Below are positions 17,026-25,510 of a stretch of DNA of 64,000 nucleotides, piece by piece. The DNA lies in NCBI RefSeq assembly GCF_947499265.1, contig NZ_CANMNK010000004.1, positions 535,338 to 599,337 of the forward strand. Direction: 5' to 3'. The stretch is from an uncultured Roseobacter sp. (lineage in GTDB: Bacteria > Pseudomonadota > Alphaproteobacteria > Rhodobacterales > Rhodobacteraceae). Position 1 is the stretch's first letter, and each line of letters begins with the position of its first letter. Made by a program: the position numbers and the translations under genes. The notes under the pieces are model-generated. The model saw only the letters and a list, made by a program, of their open reading frames with translations, was not told the origin of the DNA and searched no databases.

Positions 17026-18255
17026 TTGGTAAGCAAACCGTACAACTGGAAAGATGGCGCTGTTCTTGAAGAACACTCCCGACGCAAGCACAAGATTCTT
17101 CGAGAATACTTCCGGCGGTACATACTCGAACGCTGCAAGAACCCGTTGTCACGGCATTTCCGGCTGGCAATCGTGGATGGCTTTGCCGGGGCAGGACTGT
17201 ATCGTGACGGTGAGCAAGGATCACCCCTGATATTCCTTTCAACGATGCTGGACACGGTGGCAGAGATCAATGTGTCCCGTGCAGCAGAGGGAATGCCGAC
17301 AGTCGAACTCCACTGTTTGTTCCTCATGAATGATGCAAGCCCAGACGCCATAAACCTGCTTCGGTCAAACATCGCACCACTGGTCCACTGTGCCCAACAA
17401 TCGGGTTCCGGCGTTGAGCTTGAGACCCGATATGAGTGCGGAAAGTTTGAAGAGATGCTTCCAGCGTTTCAGACAGCGATCAAGTCAGCGAAATGTGGCA
17501 ACATCATCTACAATCTCGACCAGTGCGGTACCTCACAGGTCACGCTGGAAACGATCAATCATCTGATGTCATCGGAGAAGTCAGTCGAACTCTTCTACAC
17601 ATACTCTATCCAATCGCTGTTGACCTACCTCAACCAGGCCGATCCGGAGAGCGTTAGGCGAAACCTGAGACATCTTGGTGAGGGTATTGACTGGCGTGAG
17701 ATACCTGATGGGCTGGTGACCAAGACCGATTGGCTAGGGTCTATCGAACGGCTGGTGTACGAAGTATTCCGGCGATGTGCACCTTTTGTCAGCCCGTTCT
17801 CTATCCACAACCCAGATGGGTGGCGTTACTGGTTCATACACTTCGCGACCGCCGACAGGGCCCGTCAGGTCTACAATGACGTGTTGCACGACAACAGCAG
17901 CGAACAGGCGCACTTCGGTCGGGCTGGCCTAAGGATGTTGGCGTTCAATCCTGAGCATGAGAAGGGTTCACTCTACCTGTTTGATACGACCGCCAGGTCG
18001 GCGGCACGACAAGAGCTTCCAGATGACATCGCCCGCCTCATATCTGAGGGTGGCGACGTGATGCAGGTTAGTGAGTTCTATAGGTCAATCTATAACCAGA
18101 CGCCTGCACACAGTGACGACATCCACAGTGCGATCATGGACAACTCTGACCTCGAAGTGATCACAGAGGGCGGTGGAGAACGCCGCAAGGCCCATACCAT
18201 CGGGCGTGATGACGTGATCAGGCTGAAGAAGCAGATGAGTTTCAAACTCTTTTGA
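17026..18255 (+). CDS. tcmP: Three-Cys-motif partner protein TcmP
   Basis: A 409-residue protein that matches TcmP: KPYNWKDGAVLEEHSRRKHKILREY at the N-terminus, VDGFAGAGLY near 53-62, and a C-terminal winged-helix-like part. DGFAGAG looks like motif I of Rossmann methyltransferases, and IIYNLDQCGTSQ near 163-174 sits where family members usually have DPFG, so the putative motif IV here is altered. The start is a TTG at 17026 preceded by a strong GAGGTGAGG ribosome site; no ATG or GTG fits. It is 10 bases after the Gp37/Gp68 gene, so the two are one unit. A nucleic-acid modification role is plausible but unproven. Confidence 0.85.
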   Translation: MVSKPYNWKDGAVLEEHSRRKHKILREYFRRYILERCKNPLSRHFRLAIVDGFAGAGLYRDGEQGSPLIFLSTMLDTVAEINVSRAAEGMPTVELHCLFLMNDASPDAINLLRSNIAPLVHCAQQSGSGVELETRYECGKFEEMLPAFQTAIKSAKCGNIIYNLDQCGTSQVTLETINHLMSSEKSVELFYTYSIQSLLTYLNQADPESVRRNLRHLGEGIDWREIPDGLVTKTDWLGSIERLVYEVFRRCAPFVSPFSIHNPDGWRYWFIHFATADRARQVYNDVLHDNSSEQAHFGRAGLRMLAFNPEHEKGSLYLFDTTARSAARQELPDDIARLISEGGDVMQVSEFYRSIYNQTPAHSDDIHSAIMDNSDLEVITEGGGERRKAHTIGRDDVIRLKKQMSFKLF

Positions 18256-18309
18256 TGTTCGATACGCCCATTGAGCAGACCTAAAGGCCGTCCCGCCTAT
18301 GTTGCTGAC

Positions 18310-19950
18310 TCACCTGCGTGGATCGGTTGCTTCAACCCACTTCTTCTTCACGGCGAACTCTGGACCGTCGTCGTAGTGACGTATGGCCCCGGCCTCCTTG
18401 TGGCCAAGTATCGCCCTTTGAACCTGGATATCTGCACCGGCACGACGCATGGCGTTCACAAAGGTCGATCTCAACGAATAGAGCGCCTTCTGTGAGTCCT
18501 TGATGGGCGGGTTCATTTTTGCACGTATCAGACGACCGAAATTATGACGTACAGAACCCACTGGATCGGTCTTGATTGTTTGGAACGTTGTAAGACCTCC
18601 GGCGGCGACCCAAGCAGGGAACTCGGCTAACACGGGGTGAAGGGGTACGACGCGCGTCGAACTTTCTGTCTTGCTACCCCTTATTCTGATCAACCGGTCG
18701 TCGATATCGTCTGGTGTAAGACGGATAACTTCAATCGGGCGCATCCCTGTAAATGCCAAGACACGGACTACCATCAGTATGGCCTCGCTCCTTTCCTTTG
18801 TAAGGCCACGAGCTTGATCACCCCATTCGGTCTCCGCTGTTGTCAAAATTCGGCTGACCTCGCTAGGATCAAACGACTTCCACTTCCGTTCTTCTATGGG
18901 TCGTTTGTCTGGCGGCAGCTTGACCGCCATCATAGGATTGCTGCCAATGATGTCTTCGTCGAAGGCAAAGCTGAAGATGCCCTTGATCGGTGTGAAGATG
19001 GCCTGGAGCGATGCCGGTTTGACCCGACCAATGAGATCGTCGCGAAGCCGCCGCAAGTCGTCGGTGCGTACGTGACTGATCGGAACATCGCCCGTGATCT
19101 CAATCAAACGGGCCAGATCGCGTCTGTACTTGGACCTCGTACCTGGCCTGATCGAGTTGAAGTCGCAGTACTTCTGCATCACGGCACTAAGGGTTGAGGG
19201 GTCCGGCATCAGCCCAGAAATCTTTCGTTCTAGCTTCCGCTTTATGAACTCGAACTCATCTTTGTCATCCGGGTCATCGGGCGGTTTCCTGTCCGGCCCG
19301 AACCCGATCTCGTAAGCTGTCTGTAGCCAATCAAGATAGTTCTCAGGTTGAAGCCCCGGACCCTTGTCCACGATTGTAATACGCGCTGCTTTGATTACTG
19401 AGGCGTCATACTGGGCAAGATGACGGACAATCTCTTCGTAGTCGGGGAACTCTTGTACACGAGTGGGGGGATCGCCTCGCTGCGCCTCAGCAACCCAGAA
19501 GTCGATGTCAGCGATTGCGTTACTCAAGTCCGGTTTGCCTGCAAAGCTGGCGTCGGCATCATTGAGCATCTTCGCAGCAGCCTGCCACGGACGAGGTAAG
19601 GCTTCGCGTCTATACCTCTTCTTTTCACCTTCCCGCTGCTCCGTCATCTCATACCAAGTATCAATCCCCAAGTCCTCGCTACTCTTCTTTGACTGTGCTA
19701 CGGCACGACGGACGGTTTCTACCTTCGCCTTGCGCAGCGTCTCCGGGTTTTTCAGGTCAGCGATGAGTTGGTCGTGTTCCTCCGCCCACGTCACGACCAT
19801 CTGTACAGCTTTGGGGTAATCTACGTTCCCACATGCTATTAGCCATTTCTTGAGGCCCAGATGTCTCTGGAAACGGTCCGGAACACGACGTTGGTAGAAG
19901 TATCGACCACGGTCGATCTTGAGATATTTGACCTTCTTCTGCCCCGTCAT
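18310..19950 (-). CDS. int: Tyrosine recombinase (island integrase)
   Basis: A 546-residue integrase. An N-terminal arm-binding part begins with DRGRYFYQRRVP (residues 13-24). A SAM-like core-binding domain lies about 260-350 and the catalytic domain about 365-545. Active-site residues: Arg in AFTGMRPIE, Lys in GSKTESSTR, Arg in YSLRSTF, His in LGHKE and Tyr in RHYDDG. The usual HxLR histidine is replaced (YSLR), a variation seen in some integrases. The gene starts 94 bases from the tRNA-Tyr 3' end and is on the same strand, so read-through from the tRNA could supply transcripts. It converges on tcmP. It probably catalyses insertion and excision at the tRNA. Confidence 0.95.
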   Translation of the reverse strand: MTGQKKVKYLKIDRGRYFYQRRVPDRFQRHLGLKKWLIACGNVDYPKAVQMVVTWAEEHDQLIADLKNPETLRKAKVETVRRAVAQSKKSSEDLGIDTWYEMTEQREGEKKRYRREALPRPWQAAAKMLNDADASFAGKPDLSNAIADIDFWVAEAQRGDPPTRVQEFPDYEEIVRHLAQYDASVIKAARITIVDKGPGLQPENYLDWLQTAYEIGFGPDRKPPDDPDDKDEFEFIKRKLERKISGLMPDPSTLSAVMQKYCDFNSIRPGTRSKYRRDLARLIEITGDVPISHVRTDDLRRLRDDLIGRVKPASLQAIFTPIKGIFSFAFDEDIIGSNPMMAVKLPPDKRPIEERKWKSFDPSEVSRILTTAETEWGDQARGLTKERSEAILMVVRVLAFTGMRPIEVIRLTPDDIDDRLIRIRGSKTESSTRVVPLHPVLAEFPAWVAAGGLTTFQTIKTDPVGSVRHNFGRLIRAKMNPPIKDSQKALYSLRSTFVNAMRRAGADIQVQRAILGHKEAGAIRHYDDGPEFAVKKKWVEATDPRR

Positions 19951-20001
19951 TGTATCGAATTGCTGCTCAGATGTATCGAATTTGACCCGTTATGGGGTCA
20001 A
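19951..20001. repeat. Direct and inverted repeats between integrase and tRNA (candidate arm sites)
   Basis: TGTATCGAATT occurs twice, at 19951-19961 and 19972-19982, 21 bases apart (two helical turns). It is followed by TTGACCC (19982-19988) and GGGTCAA (19995-20001), a 7-base inverted repeat with 6-base loop. These lie between the integrase start and the attachment region, where integrase arm or excisionase sites are expected. Confidence 0.5.
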
Positions 20002-20043
20002 GATAGCCCATAAGAGCCAATAAATACAGCACCTTGAGGAGGA

Positions 20044-20127
20044 TGGTGGGCGACCCTGGAATCGAACCAGGCGTGCGTCTCCGCGAGGGAGTTACAGTCC
20101 CCTGCCACACCTTGCGGCCTGTCGCCC
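20044..20127 (-). tRNA. tRNA-Tyr (anticodon GTA), island attachment site
   Basis: The minus strand folds as a class II tRNA: acceptor GGGCGAC (20127-20121) pairs with GTCGCCC (20054-20048), D stem GCC/GGC, anticodon stem GGGGA/TCCCT around loop CTGTAAC with anticodon GTA, a long variable arm, and T arm CCTGG-TTCGATT-CCAGG. The discriminator A and CCA are encoded. The 3' end faces the integrase, so the tRNA 3' half is the likely attB/attR core and was rebuilt by the island on integration. Confidence 0.95.
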
Positions 20128-20237
20128 ACGCCGCTCTTGCATTGCATGAACGGTGAAGGCGTGATTACAAGCGGTGCCAAGAGGCGTCAAGGCGAAATCA
20201 GAACCTTTTTGCCAGCTAAATCAGGTGGACCGAGCAG

Positions 20238-21029
20238 ATGAAAAAGCCCAAGTGGGTTGTGCAAAAAGAGCAGGACAAGAAGGCGCAGGGGCGCGAGACC
20301 GTCTGGCTGTTTGGATTGCACGCGGTGCGCGATGCGCTGATGAACCCGGACCGCCAGAAAATCCGGTTGGTTGTGACGCTGAATGCCCACAACAAACTCA
20401 GCGATGCCATTGATGGGGTGGGGATCACGCCGGAGATCGTGGATCCGCGCAGGTTTTCGGTGCCGCTCGATCCGGGGTCGGTACATCAGGGCGCAGCGAT
20501 GGAGGTCAAACCTCTTGAGTGGGGGCGGCTTGAAGATGTGTGCATCGGGCCAAAGTCGCCCCGTGTGATCCTGCTCGATCGGGTGACCGACCCGCATAAT
20601 GTCGGCGCCATTTTGCGCTCCGCAGAAGTGCTGGGCGCCTCAGCGGTTGTGGGCACCCGGCACCATTCTGCACCCGAGACCGGCGCTTTGGCAAAGACCG
20701 CCAGCGGTGCGCTGGAGCGCCAGCCCTACATCCGGGTGCGCAATCTGGCGGATGCCATTCGCGACTTGCAAAACATGGGATACCTCGTGCTCGGTCTGGA
20801 TGGCGAGGCGACGCAGACCATCGAAATGGCGGTCGAGGGCAAACGGGATCACCCTGTCGCGCTGGTTCTGGGCGCAGAAGGACCCGGTCTGCGTGAAAAG
20901 ACCAAGGAGACGGTCGACGCGCTGGTACGGATTGACGCGGCGGGTCAATTTGGGTCTCTCAACGTCTCGAATGCGGCTGCAATCGCCTTATATGCAAGCA
21001 AGGCGCCGGTGGACCGCGCACAAGACTGA
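20238..21029 (+). CDS. rlmB: 23S rRNA 2'-O-ribose methyltransferase (RlmB/TrmH family)
   Basis: A 263-residue SpoU-family enzyme. The N-terminal substrate-binding part contains VWLFGLHAVRDAL near residue 25. The knotted catalytic domain shows the three motifs: NVGAILRSAEVLGA near 122-135, LVLGAEGPGLR near 209-219 and SLNVSNAAAIALY near 239-251. It transfers a methyl group from SAM to the 2'-hydroxyl of a guanosine in 23S rRNA (G2251 in E. coli). It is the first chromosomal gene beyond the tRNA and is followed after 10 bases by a small zinc-ribbon gene on the same strand. TrmH-type tRNA methylation is the alternative, but the N-terminal extension favours RlmB. Confidence 0.88.
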   Translation: MKKPKWVVQKEQDKKAQGRETVWLFGLHAVRDALMNPDRQKIRLVVTLNAHNKLSDAIDGVGITPEIVDPRRFSVPLDPGSVHQGAAMEVKPLEWGRLEDVCIGPKSPRVILLDRVTDPHNVGAILRSAEVLGASAVVGTRHHSAPETGALAKTASGALERQPYIRVRNLADAIRDLQNMGYLVLGLDGEATQTIEMAVEGKRDHPVALVLGAEGPGLREKTKETVDALVRIDAAGQFGSLNVSNAAAIALYASKAPVDRAQD

Positions 21030-21039
21030 AGGGAGCGGC

Positions 21040-21354
21040 ATGGCATACGCCACCAAGATTGCAACCTGTTGCTATTGCGGCACCCGCGCGGCGCTGGTGC
21101 TGGGGCGCAACCGGCATGAGCTGGCCTGTTCCAGCTGTGGGGCACCGTTGCACGATCTGAAACGCCTGCCGCGGGATCATCCGGGCAAAACGGAATTGGT
21201 GCGGCCTTCTGCGGTTCGAAAGTCACCGAGGGGCACCGAGGAAAACTGGCAGCGGAAACGAAAGCCCCACAAGAAAAGCAAAAAGCGGCGGAAGGGGTTC
21301 GTTCAACACCTCTTTGAAGAAGCCTTCGATGTGATCGAGGATATTTTCGATTAG
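21040..21354 (+). CDS. Small zinc-ribbon protein with basic tail
   Basis: A 104-residue protein whose first 35 residues hold two CxxC pairs (CCYCG and CSSCG) forming a likely zinc ribbon. A lysine/arginine-rich middle (KRKPHKKSKKRRKG) and a C-terminal amphipathic helix ending EDIFD follow. The start at ATG 21040 has GGGAG 5 bases upstream; the same frame is open far upstream inside rlmB but those codons are not family-like. Probably co-transcribed with rlmB and nucleic-acid or ribosome binding, which is inference from composition. Confidence 0.75.
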   Translation: MAYATKIATCCYCGTRAALVLGRNRHELACSSCGAPLHDLKRLPRDHPGKTELVRPSAVRKSPRGTEENWQRKRKPHKKSKKRRKGFVQHLFEEAFDVIEDIFD

Positions 21355-21508
21355 GTGAGCCCGAGCCTTTTGCCGCCAGAAATTAACGCTTCGTTCACAG
21401 ATTTGCGAGACAGTCTGGATATGCGCGATTTCGTGCTTATCTACTTGTCATGTCAACGGGCCCGGAACGCCTGTTGAGCTCATGACTGTCCCTCGTTCCG
21501 TACCTTTT

Positions 21509-21544
21509 GCGCCCATGCTTCGCAGCATCGGGCGCTCTTTTTTT
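21509..21544 (+). terminator. Strong intrinsic terminator
   Basis: GCGCCCATGCT pairs with AGCATCGGGCGC (one bulged C) around a TCGC loop and is followed by TCTTTTTTT. It lies 155 bases past the zinc-ribbon gene stop and 29 bases before the CoA-binding gene start on the plus strand. The distance from the upstream stop leaves room for a long 3' UTR or a small RNA. Confidence 0.85.
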
Positions 21545-21572
21545 CGGCGGTGTGACCGGCTAGACAGACATC

Positions 21573-22040
21573 ATGGAATACACCGACGCCTTTTTGAAAG
21601 AGATCCTCACACGCACGCAGCGCATTGCCGTGGTTGGTGTGTCGCTGAACCCGGTGCGCCCGAGCTACTACGTGGCGCGCTATCTGACCCTCAAAGGCTT
21701 TGAGGTGGTGCCGGTCAACCCGGTGCATGCGGGCAAGGAGTTGTTTGGTCGGACTGTTCAAGGCGCGCTGTCTGATATCAAGACCGGCGTGGATATGGTC
21801 GATATCTTTCGACGCTCAGAGGCGGTGCCGCCGATTGTGGACGAAGCGCTGGAATGTTTTGGTGATCTGCAAACGATCTGGATGCAGATCGGGGTCAGCC
21901 ACGCTGAGGCCGCCGAAAAGGCTCAGGCGCAGGGTGTGGATGTCATTCAGAACCGCTGCCCGAAGATCGAATATCAACGGCTCTTTGGCGAGCTGCGCAT
22001 GGGTGGATTTGCCACCGGTGTGATTTCGTCGAAGCTCTAG
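21573..22040 (+). CDS. CoA-binding domain protein (YccU-like)
   Basis: A 155-residue Rossmann protein of the CoA_binding_2 family: IAVVGVSLNPVRPSYYVARYL at 18-38 holds the nucleotide-binding glycine and serine, VVPVNPVHAGKELFG follows, and DMVDIFRRSEAVPPIVDEAL and the C-terminal QNRCPKIEYQRL are typical. It binds CoA-like nucleotides; the physiological role is not established. ATG at 21573 follows the terminator directly, so it must have its own promoter within or after that hairpin. It converges on hisE with a 4-base overlap. Confidence 0.85.
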   Translation: MEYTDAFLKEILTRTQRIAVVGVSLNPVRPSYYVARYLTLKGFEVVPVNPVHAGKELFGRTVQGALSDIKTGVDMVDIFRRSEAVPPIVDEALECFGDLQTIWMQIGVSHAEAAEKAQAQGVDVIQNRCPKIEYQRLFGELRMGGFATGVISSKL

Positions 22041-22345
22041 GAGCGGCTCGCCTTTTCCGCGATCCCAGACTGGCTCTGACGACGTGCCAATTCCCTCATC
22101 ACCGCATCCAGGGTGACATCGCGCGCGGCCAGCATCACCAGCAGGTGATAGATCACGTCGGCAGCCTCGGAGGTCAGCGCGGCCTTATCTCCCTTGGTGG
22201 CCTCAATGATCGCCTCGATCGCTTCCTCACCGAACTTCTCGGCGCATTTTTCCGGGCCTTTTGCCAAGAGTTGCGCAGTCCAGCTGCTTGCCGGATCAGC
22301 GGACTTGCGTGCCTCGATGGTTTCAAACAGCTCCTGCAGCGTCAT
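22037..22345 (-). CDS. hisE: Phosphoribosyl-ATP pyrophosphatase HisE
   Basis: A 102-residue MazG-like hydrolase: [18 protein letters not shown] near 32-49 and [14 protein letters not shown] near 60-73 carry the acidic metal-binding residues. It removes pyrophosphate from phosphoribosyl-ATP in the second step of histidine synthesis. Its start overlaps the hisF stop by 4 bases, so it is translated with hisF. It is the last gene of the minus-strand his transcript in this region. The pyrophosphatase is a separate gene rather than fused to HisI, as is usual in alphaproteobacteria. Confidence 0.95.
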   Translation of the reverse strand: MTLQELFETIEARKSADPASSWTAQLLAKGPEKCAEKFGEEAIEAIIEATKGDKAALTSEAADVIYHLLVMLAARDVTLDAVMRELARRQSQSGIAEKASRS

Positions 22346-23103
22346 GTCAGCCTCATTGGGATGCCCGCGGCGGCCATGTGTTCCTTGGCCTGACGGATGG
22401 TAAAATCACCAAAGTGAAAGATCGAGGCCGCCAGCACCGCGGAGGCGCCCCCTTCGGTGACGCCCTCGACAAGGTGATCCAGGGTGCCCACACCACCGGA
22501 TGCGATGACGGGGACCCGAACCGCATCGGAAATTGCCTTCGTCAGCGGCAGGTTGAACCCGGCGCGGGTACCGTCCCGGTCCATCGAGGTCAACAGGATT
22601 TCCCCGGCCCCTTTGGCGGCCACGGTCCGGGCGAATTCCACGGCATCGATCCCAGTGGATTTGCGCCCGCCGTGGGTAAAGATTTCCCATTTGCCCGGGC
22701 TGACAGTCTTGGCGTCGATGGCGACCACGATGCACTGGCTGCCAAACTGATCAGCCGCGGCGGCCACCACATCCGGATTGGCCACGGCGGCGGAGTTGAA
22801 CGAAACTTTGTCTGCTCCGGCCAGAAGCAATGCGCGCACATCGCCGGGCGTGCGAACACCGCCGCCCACGGTCAGCGGGATATAGCAATGCTCTGCCGTG
22901 CGCGTGACCACATCGAACATGGTTGCGCGGTTTTCGTGAGTGGCGGTGATGTCGAGGAAACACAGCTCATCCGCGCCCGCCGCATCGTAGGCCACGGCGG
23001 CATCCACCGGGTCGCCCGCATCGCGCAGGTCGACGAAATTGACACCCTTCACGACACGCCCGTCGGCAACGTCGAGGCAGGGGATGATACGGGTTTTCAA
23101 CAT
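22342..23103 (-). CDS. hisF: Imidazole glycerol phosphate synthase cyclase subunit HisF
   Basis: A 253-residue TIM barrel starting [23 protein letters not shown], the standard HisF N-terminus with catalytic Asp in [15 protein letters not shown] near 220 and the second catalytic Asp in [10 protein letters not shown] near 130 are present. With HisH it forms the synthase that makes imidazole glycerol phosphate and AICAR. The frame is open upstream to 23166, but the family start at 23103 is clear. A DUF2867 gene ends 7 bases before it. Confidence 0.96.
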   Translation of the reverse strand: MLKTRIIPCLDVADGRVVKGVNFVDLRDAGDPVDAAVAYDAAGADELCFLDITATHENRATMFDVVTRTAEHCYIPLTVGGGVRTPGDVRALLLAGADKVSFNSAAVANPDVVAAAADQFGSQCIVVAIDAKTVSPGKWEIFTHGGRKSTGIDAVEFARTVAAKGAGEILLTSMDRDGTRAGFNLPLTKAISDAVRVPVIASGGVGTLDHLVEGVTEGGASAVLAASIFHFGDFTIRQAKEHMAAAGIPMRLT

Positions 23104-23110
23104 GTTACGC

Positions 23111-23599
23111 TCATTCCGGGACGGGGGCCTTGTGCCCCGGCTGCGTGGCATTTGCAACACGGGCAAGTGCGTTGCGCACGATCAGAATATGGAACGGAAG
23201 AATGGCTCGCAGATAGACGCGCCCGCCGATGTTATGCGGATGCACCCAGGTGGCGAGGTAGACGGTGTTGTCTGCGCTGAAAACGCTGACGCGGAAATCC
23301 AGATGCCGGTCGTCAAACCCGACAATGACCTCCGTCGGCGTCGACATCTCGACCGGGAACAGGCCCAGTTTACGGTCCGTTGCTGGCCCGTCCTTCATCA
23401 GGCCAAAGGGCGCGGTCAGCAGGTTTCGCAGGGCGACAAGGCCTTTGGCCCATCCGGGAAAATCAACGATGATTTCCGCCGCCGCCGGGGCGGCCAGATC
23501 GCTTGCAACCTTGTAGCAATCGAGAAAGTCACCGATGCCGACACGTTTGTGCAACGGGCTCTCGGGGGGCAGGTGGGCTTTGGTCACAAGCGGCATCAT
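23111..23599 (-). CDS. DUF2867 family protein in the his cluster
   Basis: A 162-residue soluble protein of the DUF2867 type: conserved features are the central [25 protein letters not shown] and the C-terminal [30 protein letters not shown]. It lies between hisA (5 bases upstream) and hisF (7 bases downstream) on the same strand, so it is co-transcribed with histidine genes, a layout known in Rhodobacteraceae. No enzymatic role is established and no active-site motif is obvious. Confidence 0.8.
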   Translation of the reverse strand: MMPLVTKAHLPPESPLHKRVGIGDFLDCYKVASDLAAPAAAEIIVDFPGWAKGLVALRNLLTAPFGLMKDGPATDRKLGLFPVEMSTPTEVIVGFDDRHLDFRVSVFSADNTVYLATWVHPHNIGGRVYLRAILPFHILIVRNALARVANATQPGHKAPVPE

Positions 23600-23604
23600 C
23601 GGGT

Positions 23605-24327
23605 TTACGCTGCCAGGGCTGCAAGCGCCTCTTTGAGATCGATCGCCCCATCATAAAGGGCGCGCCCGGAAATTGCGCCGTTTAAATTTGCGCCACAATC
23701 GCGCAGGGCTATGAGGTCGGCCAGCGAGGAAACCCCACCGGATGCAATCACCGGGATCGATACGGCGCGCGCCAGATCGGCTGTGGCCGCGATGTTGGGG
23801 CCACCCATTGCACCGTCGCGCAGGATGTCGGTGTAGATGATCGCGGCGACGCCCGCATCTTCAAAGGACTTTGCAAGCTCGGTGACGCGCACATCGGTTT
23901 CCTCGGCCCAGCCCTTGGTCGCAACAAAACCGTTGCGTGCGTCGATGCCGACAGCCACATGGTCGGGGAATACCCTGGCGGCTTCGCGCACAAGGTCCGG
24001 GTTTTCAACGGCCACGGTGCCCAGAATGACGCGCGTCACCCCCTTTTCCAGCCATCTCTCGATGGTCGCCATATCCCGAATGCCACCACCCAACTGGATC
24101 GGCAAATGGCAGGATTGCAGAATCGCCTCAACCGGTGCCGCGTTCACCGGCTCACCCGCAAAAGCCCCGTTGAGGTCCACCAGATGCAGCCATTCGCATC
24201 CCGCGTCCACAAACTCCCGCGCCTGATTTGCCGGGTTGTCGTTGAACACGGTTGACTGTTGCATATCGCCGTGGAGCAGGCGCACAGCCTTGCCGTCCTT
24301 GAGGTCGATCGCGGGGTAGAGGATCAT
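23605..24327 (-). CDS. hisA: ProFAR isomerase HisA
   Basis: A 240-residue TIM barrel beginning [22 protein letters not shown] with the catalytic aspartate in [26 protein letters not shown] near 78-96, the second catalytic aspartate in YTDILRDGA near 130 and [12 protein letters not shown] near 174 complete the family pattern. It isomerises ProFAR to PRFAR in histidine synthesis. On the minus strand it is followed by the DUF2867 gene, hisF and hisE. Two plus-strand genes separate it from hisH and hisB, so the operon is split. Confidence 0.96.
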   Translation of the reverse strand: MILYPAIDLKDGKAVRLLHGDMQQSTVFNDNPANQAREFVDAGCEWLHLVDLNGAFAGEPVNAAPVEAILQSCHLPIQLGGGIRDMATIERWLEKGVTRVILGTVAVENPDLVREAARVFPDHVAVGIDARNGFVATKGWAEETDVRVTELAKSFEDAGVAAIIYTDILRDGAMGGPNIAATADLARAVSIPVIASGGVSSLADLIALRDCGANLNGAISGRALYDGAIDLKEALAALAA

Positions 24328-24459
24328 CGCGGGCTCCGATCAATGCAGGGTCAGGTGTCACGATGTCTCATGCACGTTTCGATCTGCATTTGCAACGCGA
24401 CGCAGGGTCATACTTGCACGCCGCGCGCAAGACAGGGGAAGGTGCGCGAAATAGGGAGA

Positions 24460-24852
24460 ATGACCATGAAAACGAAGATAATTGCAGCAGCAGCTTGCAT
24501 ATTTATGTCCGGCGCGGCATTTGCCGATCCGCTGGAAGGGCTGTGGCAAACCGAACCGGATGATGGGGCCTACGCGCATGTCGATATTGCGCCTTGCGGT
24601 GCAAATTTCTGCGGAAAGATCGCGAAAACCTTCAACGGCAGCGGTGAGTATCAGTCGCCAAACCTTGGCAAAACGCTCGTCATCGACATGGCCGCGCAGG
24701 GGGACGGCAATTACAAAGGCAAGGTCTGGCGGCCGTCGAATGACAAGATCTACCTGGGGAAGATTGCATTGAGTGGCGATACCATAAAACTATCTGGCTG
24801 CGTTGCTGGCGGTCTGATCTGCTCAAAGCAAAGCTGGGCGCGGGTAAAGTAG
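24460..24852 (+). CDS. Secreted DUF2147 family protein
   Basis: A 130-residue exported protein. A signal peptide MTMKTKIIAAAACIFMSGAAFA is clear, cleaving before DPLEGLW. The mature part follows the DUF2147 pattern: GLWQTEPDDGAYAHVDIAPC, CGKI, a central GKVWRPSNDKIYLGK and a terminal GGLICSKQSW. It is a small beta-barrel periplasmic protein of unknown role. A GGGAG ribosome site precedes the ATG at 24460. It is divergent from hisA. Confidence 0.85.
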   Translation: MTMKTKIIAAAACIFMSGAAFADPLEGLWQTEPDDGAYAHVDIAPCGANFCGKIAKTFNGSGEYQSPNLGKTLVIDMAAQGDGNYKGKVWRPSNDKIYLGKIALSGDTIKLSGCVAGGLICSKQSWARVK

Positions 24853-25006
24853 CGACCAAGCGCATCGGAGGCGCATTGCGTTCCAGCGAGTGGATGTGCG
24901 CTGCGCTCAACGCTTCATTAACAGATCATGGACTATGAAGGCGGTGTCTCCGCGCGCCCATTTAAAGGTTGGGAGCGTGTTCATTTGATTCTGCTTTGGT
25001 TCAACA

Positions 25007-25480
25007 ATGCCTCAACGTCGCAAACCAGCTTCGGAAGTGACACCTGAATACGAAGATAGTGGCCTGTTCAAAAGCAAGGTGGGCCAGATCTCCGTGGAGT
25101 TGGTGCCTCAGATGACGCGTAACTCGCGCAATGATCTGGTTGTGCGCGGCTTTGCCAATCGAACGATCGAAATCGAGGTCGCATTTGCGGGTCGCCGGGT
25201 GAAAGAAGCAGGGCCCTTGGAGGCCCGATTGCGTGCGATGCTGTCCAATGCCGTTCGCGCATCTTCAGCCGCGGGTGCGGATGCACCGGACATCGACTAT
25301 ATCCGCTTGCCTGTGCTGATTGAGGGGGCATGGAGGCCGAGGTTTCGAAGAGATCAGACCGGATGGGAAACGCGCAGCTATTATCTTTTTGCCGCGCGCT
25401 GGTCGATTCTGGATGACGAGGGCAATACCGTGTCTTTCGGCTCCCCGCCGCTGGTCATGATGTCGAACCTTAGCGACTAG
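25007..25480 (+). CDS. Conserved hypothetical protein
   Basis: A 157-residue soluble protein, ATG at 25007. The N-terminus is charged (PQRRKPASEVTPEYED), followed by a beta-rich segment and a C-terminal WETRSYYLFAARWSILDDEGN. No domain is recognised. It lies between the DUF2147 gene and the convergent hisH. The composition and codon bias are like its chromosomal neighbours, so it is likely real. Confidence 0.65.
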   Translation: MPQRRKPASEVTPEYEDSGLFKSKVGQISVELVPQMTRNSRNDLVVRGFANRTIEIEVAFAGRRVKEAGPLEARLRAMLSNAVRASSAAGADAPDIDYIRLPVLIEGAWRPRFRRDQTGWETRSYYLFAARWSILDDEGNTVSFGSPPLVMMSNLSD

Positions 25481-25510
25481 CTGCGCGCCAAACGCTTGAG
25501 CACTCAAGCA

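Larger units (their letters stand above)
1..20046. mobile_element. Genomic island integrated at tRNA-Tyr (one end visible)
   Basis: The right end is defined by a tyrosine recombinase gene starting about 95 bases from the 3' end of a tRNA-Tyr gene, the standard arrangement for integrative elements that target tRNA 3' ends. All genes to the left are accessory: RNA repair, SIR2, Abi_C, a serine recombinase, XRE and ribbon-helix-helix regulators and several unknowns, whereas everything to the right of the tRNA is chromosomal housekeeping or catabolism. I looked for a second copy of the tRNA 3' end within the first 20 kb and did not see one, so the left attachment site is presumably outside the window. 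The island has no visible conjugation or virion genes here. Boundaries are inferred. Confidence 0.8.

Noticed and set aside
17062..17074. GTTCTTGAAGAAC palindrome, similar to the repeats near 14 kb
   Set aside because: It lies inside tcmP coding sequence (Val-Leu-Glu-Glu-His) and is probably coincidental.
22261..23280. Plus-strand frame of 339 codons
   Set aside because: Shadow of hisF and hisE; no recognisable protein.
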